Shown piece after piece: positions 1-5,121 of a DNA stretch of 5,121 nucleotides. This DNA comes from Kiritimatiellia bacterium (lineage in GTDB: Bacteria; Verrucomicrobiota; Kiritimatiellia; UBA8416; SLMC01): assembly GCA_007133745.1 (NCBI GenBank), contig SLMC01000093.1, positions 1 to 5,121 of the forward strand. The letters are read 5' to 3'. Position numbers and translations under genes: made by a program. The notes beneath the pieces are model-generated. The model ran no database searches and was not told the DNA's origin. It was given only the letters and a program-made list of their open reading frames with translations. Numbering within the stretch: the first letter of the stretch is position 1; every line of letters starts with the position of its first letter.

Positions 1-1074
1 AAGGCCAAAACGAACAAGGTGCCCGGCGCCAAGAAAATTGTACAGAAGAACCTGCCCAGTTTTTCGCGCCAGCTTTCCGCCATGCTCGCGGCCGGCATGC
101 CGATCATCGCCTCGCTGGAAGCTCTGGAGGAGCAGGCCGACAACGTCAACTTCAAGTTCGTAATCAGTCAGGTCCGGAAAAACATCGAAAACGGATCCGC
201 TCTGTCCGACGCCTTGCGTCAATTCCCGTCGATTTTCGACGACCTGTACTGCAATATGGTGCGCGGCGGCGAATCCGGCGGGCAACTGGCGGAAACCATC
301 GACCGACTCGCCGGTTTCCTGGAGGCCAGCGCCAAGCTGCGCCGCAAAGTCAAGTCCGCCATGATGTACCCCACGATCGTGCTTTGTCTGGCTCTGGCCA
401 TATCGACCGGCCTGATCGTCTTCATTGTTCCGGTTTTCGCGGATATGTTTTCCGGACTGGGCGGCGATCTCCCGCTTCCCACCCAGGTCCTCATGAACAT
501 CAGCGACGCGATTCGCGGCAATGCGCTTGTCGTCATTGTTGTTTTTGTCGCTGTCATTGTCGCGTTCAAAAAATGGAAATCCACCCCGTCCGGGGCTTAC
601 AATTTCGACAAGTTCATGCTGTACGCGCCCGTTTTCGGCGAACTCAACAAGAAAGTCGCCGCCTCCCGCTTCGCCCGCACATTCGGCCAGCTCATACGCA
701 GCGGTGTCCCCATCCTGACCTCCATCGACATCGTCGCCGGCGCCACCGGCAATCGCGTGGCCGGAGCCATCGTCATGAAAAGCAAAGCCTCGCTCGAAAA
801 AGGCGATGTTCTTTCCAGCGCCATGGTCAACCAAACGGTTTTTCCGCTCATGCTCGTTCGCATGTTGCAAGCAGGGGAAAAAACCGGGAAAGTGGACGAA
901 ATGATGGACAACATCGCCGATTTTTACGACGACGAGGTCGAAACCATGCTCGCCGGCCTCACCTCTTTGCTTGAACCCCTGCTCATGGTCGTGCTAGGCG
1001 TATTGATCGGCGGCATTGTCATTTGCATGTTCCTTCCCATTTTCAAAATCGGAGAAGTGATCCAAGGCGGATAA
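1..1074 (+). CDS. pilC: PilC/GspF-family inner-membrane platform protein of a type IV pilus or type II secretion system (5' end outside the window)
   Basis: The protein is the polytopic inner-membrane platform that couples the assembly ATPase (PilB/GspE) to pilin or pseudopilin polymerisation. Two T2SF repeats are visible. Counting from the GTG at position 19, the first covers about residues 12-140 (GMPIIASLEAL, then GESGGQLAETIDRL) and the second about 214-340 (GVPILTSIDIV, then AGEKTGKVDEMMD). Hydrophobic segments at about 119-140, 168-184 and 318-341 match the family's three membrane helices, and the ending LLEPLLMVVLGVLIGGIV is typical. The frame stays open to base 1, and family members usually have about 50 more N-terminal residues (total near 400). 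The GTG at 19 is therefore probably internal and the true start lies upstream. Choosing pilC over gspF is a judgement, because the neighbours do not decide it. The gene ends in TAA. Only an AT-rich dyad around 1084-1110 follows, with no convincing terminator. Confidence 0.93.
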   Translation, partial: KAKTNKVPGAKKIVQKNLPSFSRQLSAMLAAGMPIIASLEALEEQADNVNFKFVISQVRKNIENGSALSDALRQFPSIFDDLYCNMVRGGESGGQLAETIDRLAGFLEASAKLRRKVKSAMMYPTIVLCLALAISTGLIVFIVPVFADMFSGLGGDLPLPTQVLMNISDAIRGNALVVIVVFVAVIVAFKKWKSTPSGAYNFDKFMLYAPVFGELNKKVAASRFARTFGQLIRSGVPILTSIDIVAGATGNRVAGAIVMKSKASLEKGDVLSSAMVNQTVFPLMLVRMLQAGEKTGKVDEMMDNIADFYDDEVETMLAGLTSLLEPLLMVVLGVLIGGIVICMFLPIFKIGEVIQGG

Positions 1075-1126
1075 CTTTTTATGTTTTTGTATTTGCAAAT
1101 TTGAAAAAAACGGATAGCTTGGAGTC

Positions 1127-1159
1127 TTAATCACGCTGTCATGGCAAAAAACAAGACAT
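1127..1159 (+). repeat. Copy 1 of a ~33-base intergenic repeat (direct orientation)
   Basis: A 16-base stretch at 1125-1140 (TCTTAATCACGCTGTC) recurs exactly at 1275-1290. With one gap, the similarity continues through the A-rich tail ending in ACAAGA. A further inverted copy lies at 3176-3208. Here the core AATCACGC (1129-1136) also faces a perfect inverted GCGTGATT at 1165-1172, which could form a short stem-loop in the pilC-regulator gap. The function is unknown. It could be a dispersed repeat, a binding site or the edge of an element. Confidence 0.75.
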
Positions 1160-1176
1160 TGGAGGCGTGATTGTTT

Positions 1177-1244
1177 GTGAGTGTGTGGGTACGTGAGTGT
1201 GTGGGTGAAAACTCACATACTCTCAAACCCACATACCCACGCAC
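1177..1244. repeat. GT-rich tandem repeat forming a long imperfect hairpin
   Basis: The 14-mer GTGAGTGTGTGGGT occurs at 1177-1190 and again at 1193-1206, a 16-base period. The following AC-rich strand at 1219-1244 is largely complementary to 1181-1206. The first 11 positions (1181-1191 with 1234-1244) pair throughout, with one G-T wobble, and the inner part has several mismatches around a loop of about 12 bases. An open frame of 61 codons crosses this area (1171-1356), but its sequence is low-complexity and unconvincing. It is best read as noncoding simple-repeat DNA sitting between copies 1 and 2 of the 33-base repeat. Confidence 0.7.
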
Positions 1245-1276
1245 TTGGGTTGCGGAGGACAGCCCGCCTTGTATTC

Positions 1277-1309
1277 TTAATCACGCTGTCTTGACGAAAA
1301 AAACAAGAA
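1277..1309 (+). repeat. Copy 2 of the ~33-base intergenic repeat (direct orientation)
   Basis: This copy begins exactly 150 bases after copy 1, with a 16-base identical core (1275-1290). Its reverse complement matches 3176-3208 at 29 of 33 positions without gaps. It lies about 50 bases upstream of the response-regulator start. It could therefore be part of that gene's control region or the left boundary of the two-gene operon. Confidence 0.8.
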
Positions 1310-1334
1310 ACCTTTTTTCCTTAACCTTTGGATT

Positions 1335-1349
1335 GCGGGCGAAACCCGC
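1335..1349 (+). other. Small GC hairpin just upstream of the response-regulator start
   Basis: GCGGG at 1335-1339 pairs with CCCGC at 1345-1349 around a five-base loop (CGAAA). It ends 11 bases before the ATG. No AGGAGG-like sequence is visible between hairpin and start. The stem might influence translation initiation, but it is short and could be chance. Confidence 0.35.
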
Positions 1350-1360
1350 CAAATGATGTT

Positions 1361-2749
1361 ATGGCCAAGATACTGCTTGTAGACGATGAACCCAGCATCT
1401 TGAGCGTGCTCTCTACGTTGCTCAAGGCCGAAGGCTACGAAGTCACTCCGGCGCTGGGCGGCGAAAAGGCCAAGGAATTCATCGAGTCGGAAAATTACGA
1501 CCTGATGCTGTCCGACATTCGCATGGTTCCCGTTAACGGCATGGAACTGTTGCGCCTGGTCCATCGCGAGAAACCCGCGCTGCCCGTCATCATGCTGACG
1601 GCCTACGGCTCGGTGGAAACGGCCATCGAAGCCCTGAAGCTGGGCGCTTACGACTACATCACCAAACCCTTCAAGGTGGACGAGCTGCTGATCACCGTGC
1701 GGCGCGCGCTCGAACACAACAAGGCGATTACGGAAAACGAGGAGCTCAAGGCTCAGCTTGGCGCGCGCTATCATCTGGAAAACATCGTCGCCGAAAGCCA
1801 GGCGATGCAGAACGTCTGCGAAATGATCAAGAAAGTGGCTCCCACCAATGCCGCCATTCTGATTCAAGGCGACAGCGGAACCGGCAAGGAACTCGTCGCC
1901 AAGGCCATTCACGCCTACAGCCATCGCAAGGAAAAGCGCTTTTTGGCCGTCAACTGCGCCGCTCTGCCCGAACCGCTGCTGGAATCGGAAATGTTCGGCC
2001 ACATGAAAGGCTCGTTCACCGGGGCGGCAGCCAACAAGGAAGGGCTCATGGAAGCCGCCGAAGGCGGCACGGTCTTTCTCGACGAAATCAGTTCCATGCC
2101 TCTGGCCATCCAAGGCAAGTTTCTGCGCGTTCTGCAGGAAAAGGAAGTGCGGCGCGTGGGCGGCAACCGCGACATCCCTATCGATGTCCGAGTCCTCGCC
2201 GCCACCAATACCAATTTGGAAACGCTCATCGGCGAAGGCCGCTTCCGCGAAGATCTTTTCTATCGGCTCAGCGTAATTCCGATCGTCATCAAACCCTTGT
2301 GCGAGCGGACCGAAGACATTCTGCCTCTCGCCTACCATTTTCTTCAGGTCGAAACTCCGCAAGGCAAGCCGTCGCCCGTTCTGGATCCGGAAGTTGCCGC
2401 CGTCCTTGAAGCCTACGCGTGGCCGGGCAACGTGCGGGAACTTGAAAACGCCATCAAGCACGGCGTCACCTTTGCTCGGGACAACAAAATCACCCGCGAT
2501 GTGCTGCCCCCAAAAATCGCCGCCACCCAAGTGGCGGCGCCCGCTCCGACCGGCGGCGACAAAGTCGAAAAGCTCGACCCCGAAAAAGCCAAATCGCTTA
2601 AGGCATTTCTGCGCTCCAAGGAAAAGGAGTATCTCAAGCAAGTCCTTTCCATGGCTTCCGGCGACAAGGAAAAGGCGGCCAAATCCCTGAAAATCAGCCT
2701 TGCGACCCTCTACCGTAAACTTCCCGAAGCCGACAGCCCCAAGGTTTGA
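1361..2749 (+). CDS. NtrC-family sigma-54-dependent response regulator (receiver, AAA+, Fis-type HTH)
   Basis: When phosphorylated by a partner histidine kinase, this protein should bind enhancer DNA and hydrolyse ATP to open sigma-54 RNA polymerase promoters. The 462 residues show three domains. The receiver (1-120) has acidic D8/D9, phospho-acceptor D52, T80 and K102. The AAA+ domain (about 140-370) has Walker A GDSGTGKE (170-177), the sigma-54 contact loop GSFTGA (217-222, an A-to-S form of GAFTGA), Walker B VFLDE (238-242), arginine-finger region GRFREDLFYRL (293-303) and sensor II WPGNVRELEN (354-363). A Fis-type helix-turn-helix lies at about 422-455. The ATG at 1361 is chosen because MAKILLVDDE is the normal start of a receiver; an upstream TTG at 1328 would add 11 unlikely residues. 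No Shine-Dalgarno is obvious. It resembles PilR/AtoC/ZraR-type regulators, but no kinase is nearby to identify the signal. It is probably cotranscribed with the small gene 2 bases downstream. Confidence 0.95.
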   Translation: MAKILLVDDEPSILSVLSTLLKAEGYEVTPALGGEKAKEFIESENYDLMLSDIRMVPVNGMELLRLVHREKPALPVIMLTAYGSVETAIEALKLGAYDYITKPFKVDELLITVRRALEHNKAITENEELKAQLGARYHLENIVAESQAMQNVCEMIKKVAPTNAAILIQGDSGTGKELVAKAIHAYSHRKEKRFLAVNCAALPEPLLESEMFGHMKGSFTGAAANKEGLMEAAEGGTVFLDEISSMPLAIQGKFLRVLQEKEVRRVGGNRDIPIDVRVLAATNTNLETLIGEGRFREDLFYRLSVIPIVIKPLCERTEDILPLAYHFLQVETPQGKPSPVLDPEVAAVLEAYAWPGNVRELENAIKHGVTFARDNKITRDVLPPKIAATQVAAPAPTGGDKVEKLDPEKAKSLKAFLRSKEKEYLKQVLSMASGDKEKAAKSLKISLATLYRKLPEADSPKV

Positions 2750-2751
2750 CC

Positions 2752-3090
2752 ATGCTTCCGCAAACGGAAACCACCCTCTCGCAACTGGAAGAGAAAATAC
2801 GCACCGCGGCCTTGTCCGCTCCGCAACGCGAGGAGCTGCTTGGCCTGACAGGAACGTTGCGCAACGAGACTCGGCCCTTGGCGGAGTCCGACCGCGAAAC
2901 CGCCGAAAGCATCGCCGGCTTCGCCCATGCCGCGACTCACGAGGCGCTGCGTCAAAAGAACAACCCCAAACTCCGGAAACTGGCCGAAGAGGCGCTGCGC
3001 TCCTCCGTCGAGGAATTCGAGCAAACCCATCCCCGTCTCGTTGAAACGGTGAGTGGACTGTGCAGAATACTGGCCAATATCGGGATATAA
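2752..3090 (+). CDS. DUF4404-family small protein
   Basis: This is a 112-residue, soluble, charged and mostly helical protein with no signal peptide or membrane segment. The C-terminal half carries the signature I associate with DUF4404: an amphipathic helix ending SVEEFEQTHPRL (85-96), then a second helix finishing in ILANIGI at the very C-terminus. The length fits the family, whose members are about 85-115 residues. The N-terminal half (LSQLEEKIRTAALSAPQREEL) also fits the helical hairpin pattern. The biochemical role of the family is not known to me. The ATG at 2752 comes 2 bases after the regulator's TGA, so the two genes are almost certainly cotranscribed and possibly translationally coupled. 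A TTG at 2746 is in frame but overlaps the upstream stop and is less likely. The family call is from memory of the motif. Confidence 0.8.
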   Translation: MLPQTETTLSQLEEKIRTAALSAPQREELLGLTGTLRNETRPLAESDRETAESIAGFAHAATHEALRQKNNPKLRKLAEEALRSSVEEFEQTHPRLVETVSGLCRILANIGI

Positions 3091-3175
3091 CCGGCCGGGT
3101 CGTCAACCGGTTTTCCGGGCTGACTTCCGACCTCTGACCCCTTGGCCAGACCTATCAATTGGGGCTGTCTGATTT

Positions 3176-3208
3176 TTCTTGTTATTTTCGGCAGGACGGC
3201 GTGATTAA
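3176..3208 (-). repeat. Copy 3 of the ~33-base intergenic repeat (inverted orientation)
   Basis: Read on the minus strand, this matches copy 2 (1277-1309) at 29 of 33 positions with no gaps, including the TTAATCACGC core and the A-rich tail ending CAAGAA. It begins 85 bases after the DUF4404 stop. With copy 2 it forms an inverted pair enclosing the regulator-DUF4404 operon (outer edges 1277 and 3208). Confidence 0.75.
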
Positions 3209-3233
3209 CCTACCGGAGATTAGGGATCTCGTC

Positions 3234-3399
3234 GGAAAATGAAATGGCACATTTCGTACATCGCACCGTGCCGCCCGCCGGCCTTGCGCCGGTGGAGGCA
3301 AACGTTGAGGGGGGTAGGCGCTGCGTCCTCCTCTCTCAACTTCCTTCACCACCGGCGCAAGGCCGGCGGGATCGATAAAATGGCGCCAAATCATTTTCC
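3234..3399. repeat. 166-base palindromic element with a perfect 22-base inverted repeat
   Basis: The arms at 3274-3295 and 3349-3370 are perfect reverse complements (22 bases, GC-rich). Inside them, GTTGAG (3304-3309) pairs with CTCAAC (3335-3340), followed by further G-C and G-T pairs. Outside them, GGAAAATGA (3234-3242) is exactly complementary to 3391-3399, and TGGC/CATTT pieces between the outer and middle arms also match imperfectly. The whole stretch can fold on itself as DNA or RNA. The architecture is that of a MITE or a large REP-like palindrome. It lies between two convergent genes, so it could also act as a two-way transcription stop. No clear target-site duplication was found. Confidence 0.8.
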
Positions 3400-3634
3400 C
3401 GAAAACAGCCCAAATCCCAAGCCGAGATCAAGGAATCTGAAGTGTGCGAACAGGAGTCTGGGCCGACCGCTGGCCACTCTTAGACTATGCGACGGGCCTT
3501 CATGTCCTTCATGGCTTGCCTCGGCGAAGTTTCGCGAAGACGGGCTCTTCATGGTGCGCATTCCGAAAGATACACCAAAAAACGTATGTTTTTAGGAGTC
3601 TCCCGGCAGAGTCGGGGGGGCTTGCCTTGCGGAG
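3400..3634. other. Noncoding stretch with degenerate short repeats
   Basis: I see no credible gene here. Two imperfect copies of a GACGGGC(T)CTTCATG unit lie 48 bases apart (3491-3504 and 3539-3553), with an extra CCTTCATG at 3506-3513. A short AT stem at 3578-3593 (AAAAAC, loop GTAT, GTTTTT) lies about 40 bases past the stop of the minus-strand gene. It is too weak to call a terminator with confidence. Confidence 0.5.
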
Positions 3635-4639
3635 TCAGCGGCGGCGAGACTCGGGGTGCGGAACCATCGGGGCGGCATAGGGCGGAACCATTTCGCGCGA
3701 GCGCGAATCCGCAGGCGATCCGTACGCGTCGGGCGCGGCATAGGAATGGGCGCCGTATCCGGACGAGCCCCACCCGAACCGCGCGCGCCCGCTTTCGAAT
3801 GCGCGAGGCACAACAAACGGACGCCATGCGCCATCCGGACCCTGCCGCAGCATCCACACCTCGTACTGCGACGGATAACGGTATTCCGTCCCGAAAAACC
3901 ACTCGGGCCGCCGCGCAGCCGACGCAGGAACTCGGGGTGTCGGCACAGGCCGCGCGACCGCCCAATCCGATGCGCGCGCGTCTTCGGCTTCCCTGTAGCG
4001 TTGATACTGCGCCCAACGTTCCTGCCGTTCCCGAGCCTCCGCCTGCTCTTGCCACACTGTCGCCAACCGGGCCGTGTCTTCCGATTCAGCCAGCGGTATC
4101 GTCACCGGCTGTTCGTTGAAGGACGCCGCGACCGGTTCGTCCGGCGCAATTCGGACAACGGTCAATTCCGCTTCGGTTTCGCGAACCCTGTCGCCTTCCC
4201 GAACATTCCACAACGCGCCCGAAACAAGCGATGCCAAGGTAACGCGCCAGCCCGGCGTTTCGAGAGGCCGACCCATGACCAGAACACGCTGGCGCCCTTC
4301 GGCATCCTCCAGCGTTGCGCGCCCCGACTTGCTCGTCCGGTAGGCGTTGACCGACGGCACGAAGACGCGTTCCTCCGTCGGTTCGAACGCGACAACGCGC
4401 CAGGCCCCGACCATGCCGCCCGTCTGCGCAAAATAGGTTTGTCCCGCGCGATGATTGATCGACAGCGTCCATTGCCCGTCGCCTGCCGCAGTATACGCGG
4501 TCAGGACGTAATCGAACGTGTCCTCGTGAACGCGGACAGCCCGAAGCGTCTCCGGCCAGGACACGGCAGGTTCCTCCGCGAAACCGGGCAACGCAAACCG
4601 CGCGACACACAAAACAAGAATGGCATGCTTTCCACTCAT
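3635..4639 (-). CDS. Predicted exported protein of unknown function
   Basis: I do not recognise a family for this 334-residue protein. Residues 1-21 look like a signal peptide: a Lys/His start, a short hydrophobic core (AILVLCVARFALPGFA) and a probable cut after GFA, before EEPAV. So it should be periplasmic or secreted. Residues 22-183 are a beta-rich region with two segments of similar style (around GMVGAWRVVAFEP and GALWNVREGDRVRETEAELTVVRI), loosely like the short beta modules of GspC/PilP proteins; this is a weak inference. Residues 188-222 form a charged, probably helical linker (EARERQERW). The C-terminus is rich in Tyr, Pro, Arg and Ser (FFGTEYRYPSQYEVW, then a Gly/Ser/Tyr/Ala tail) and looks partly disordered. 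The ATG at 4639 is chosen for the signal peptide; no Shine-Dalgarno precedes it. It stands alone, converging with the upstream operon. Its minus-strand composition is balanced, unlike the Arg-rich antisense frame. Confidence 0.75.
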   Translation of the reverse strand: MSGKHAILVLCVARFALPGFAEEPAVSWPETLRAVRVHEDTFDYVLTAYTAAGDGQWTLSINHRAGQTYFAQTGGMVGAWRVVAFEPTEERVFVPSVNAYRTSKSGRATLEDAEGRQRVLVMGRPLETPGWRVTLASLVSGALWNVREGDRVRETEAELTVVRIAPDEPVAASFNEQPVTIPLAESEDTARLATVWQEQAEARERQERWAQYQRYREAEDARASDWAVARPVPTPRVPASAARRPEWFFGTEYRYPSQYEVWMLRQGPDGAWRPFVVPRAFESGRARFGWGSSGYGAHSYAAPDAYGSPADSRSREMVPPYAAPMVPHPESRRR

Positions 4640-4833
4640 GAAGATACATTAACACATTCCCAAGGCTTATGCAACAGCCAAAACACCGGGTATGATCAGC
4701 GGAATATTCAGCGGAAGGTCGAGCGATTTCTGTTGCGCCCTGCGCAATTGCGCAATCGGGTGCAAAGCGGGAAAGCTGCCGCTGCCGATCCTAATCGCAC
4801 TCTTCCCGCTCGCCAATCCTGCCGGAGGCGGCT
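4640..4833. other. Noncoding region upstream of the exported-protein gene
   Basis: No supported gene is present. It contains a perfect 14-base palindrome, TGCGCAATTGCGCA, at 4741-4754. On the minus strand TTGCAT and TAATGT are spaced 17 bases apart shortly before the ATG at 4639. As a promoter this is weak (three of six consensus bases at each box) and would leave almost no leader. A minus-strand open frame of about 50 codons crosses the region, but it lacks a plausible start and recognisable content. Confidence 0.4.
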
Positions 4834-4953
4834 TTCTCATTATGGCCTTAACCCGCGTGAAAACAGGCTGAAGCCTGAACTACAAACACCGAAATGCTCG
4901 AAAATCAGGCGTTCGTAGTTCAGCCTTCAGGCTGTCCCAGGCCATAATGAGAA
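4834..4953. mobile_element. 120-base palindromic MITE-like element
   Basis: The ends are perfect 15-base inverted repeats: 4834-4848 (TTCTCATTATGGCCT) and 4939-4953. Inside them, 4863-4883 and 4915-4935 are reverse complements at 19 of 21 positions. The two mismatches sit symmetrically within the GGCTTCAGCC/GCCTTCAGGC core. Pairing continues imperfectly inward to a loop at about 4891-4907. There is no coding capacity. The right edge coincides with the point where the adjacent transposase remnant stops looking like a transposase, which suggests insertion or a rearrangement at this site. A clean target duplication is not visible. Confidence 0.7.
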
Positions 4954-5030
4954 TTGCTGAGATGCGTCGGAATATGGTTGCATAACTGCTTGGCAAGCGT
5001 CATATTCTCTCTTGTCGACTTCGTAGGCAT
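4920..5030 (-). pseudogene. N-terminal remnant of an IS4/DUF4372-type transposase
   Basis: Starting at the ATG at 5030, the minus strand reads MPTKSTRENMTLAKQLCNHI and then PTHL. This resembles the opening of IS4-family transposases of the DUF4372 type, which typically begin with a T/S/N-rich start, then xTLxxQxCxxIPxHLVxKLA. After about residue 24-26 the similarity ends at the edge of the palindromic element (4953), and the frame closes at a TGA (4922-4920) inside that element. Full-length relatives have several hundred residues, so this copy is dead. No continuation was found on the far side of the element (below 4834). The recognition rests on a short stretch and is moderate. Confidence 0.6.
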
Positions 5031-5036
5031 CAGCAT

Positions 5037-5043
5037 CCTCCTT
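5037..5043 (-). promoter_or_regulatory. Strong Shine-Dalgarno site of the transposase remnant
   Basis: The minus strand reads AAGGAGG, six bases before the ATG at 5030. An in-frame ATG at 5036 directly abuts the site and is too close, so the spacing picks 5030 as the start. This is the clearest ribosome binding site in the window; the resident genes lack one. Confidence 0.7.
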
Positions 5044-5065
5044 CTTTGGTTGTGCAAAAAAGGGA

Positions 5066-5094
5066 AAACTATGCCTGCAAATCGACACTTTCAA
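5066..5094 (-). promoter_or_regulatory. Possible sigma-70-type promoter of the transposase remnant
   Basis: On the minus strand TTGAAA (5094-5089, five of six bases of the -35 consensus) is followed after 17 bases by TAGTTT (5071-5066, three of six of the -10). It would start transcription about 30 bases before the ATG at 5030. The -10 box is weak, so this is tentative. Confidence 0.35.
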
Positions 5095-5121
5095 AAACTT
5101 ACTCGCCCACCTCTATGGGAT

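Noticed and set aside
1084..1110. AT-rich dyad (T run, ATTTGCAAAT, A run) after pilC as a terminator
   Set aside because: The stem lacks G-C pairs and the arrangement does not end in a T tract, so a rho-independent terminator is not supported.
1127..1309. CRISPR-like array
   Set aside because: There are only two direct copies 150 bases apart plus one distant inverted copy, with no regular spacers and no cas genes.
1171..1356. A 61-codon plus-strand frame in the pilC-regulator gap
   Set aside because: It is made of GT-rich tandem repeat and the 33-base repeat, with no ribosome binding site and no recognisable protein content.
1277..3106. A 609-codon open frame on the minus strand across the regulator and DUF4404 genes
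   Set aside because: It lies opposite two well-supported genes with intact motifs, has no recognisable domain, and is explained by codon bias of the plus-strand genes leaving few antisense stops.
3089..3116. Possible terminator after DUF4404 formed by ACCGG/CCGGT and CCGG-TTTT-CCGG
   Set aside because: The stems are only 4-5 base pairs and are not followed by a T run; CCGG is self-complementary, so short stems here are easily chance.
3182..3394. A 70-codon minus-strand frame over the 166-base palindrome
   Set aside because: It is a reading of the inverted repeat itself; there is no start signal or family resemblance.
3656..4918. A 420-codon plus-strand open frame opposite the exported protein
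   Set aside because: The translation is extremely Arg/Pro-rich with no domain or signal. The minus-strand frame has a signal peptide and balanced composition, and the plus frame also runs through the palindromic element.

Overview
This window looks like a chromosomal piece of a moderately GC-rich bacterium. It carries type IV pilus/type II secretion machinery, a sigma-54-type regulator and several palindromic intergenic repeats. Most genes have no clear Shine-Dalgarno sequence. By overall feel it resembles the PVC group (Verrucomicrobiota, Kiritimatiellae or Lentisphaerae). That placement is a guess, because there is no rRNA or marker gene here.

Plus strand, 1-3090: the window opens inside a PilC/GspF inner-membrane platform gene whose 5' end lies to the left. 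A 286-base gap follows, holding two direct copies of a roughly 33-base repeat around a GT-rich tandem repeat and hairpin. Next comes a compact two-gene operon. Its first gene is an NtrC-type response regulator (receiver, AAA+ sigma-54 activator and Fis-type HTH, all key motifs intact). Its second, starting 2 bases after the regulator's stop, is a small DUF4404-family protein. A third, inverted copy of the 33-base repeat lies just downstream, so copies two and three bracket this operon.

Convergent intergenic region, 3091-3634: it holds the inverted repeat copy, a 166-base palindromic element with a perfect 22-base inverted repeat, and noncoding sequence with short degenerate repeats. The operon and the next gene converge on this region.

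Minus strand, 3635-5121: one gene encodes a 334-residue exported protein of unknown function. Its upstream region contains a 120-base palindromic, MITE-like element. This element abuts and truncates the N-terminal remnant of an IS4/DUF4372-type transposase, which still has its promoter-like sequence and a strong Shine-Dalgarno site.

The pilC-like gene and the NtrC-type regulator may be functionally linked, since PilR-like regulators control pilus genes in other bacteria, but no histidine kinase is present to support this. The most notable content is the set of unexplained repeats: one inverted pair bracketing the regulator operon, and two unrelated long palindromes.
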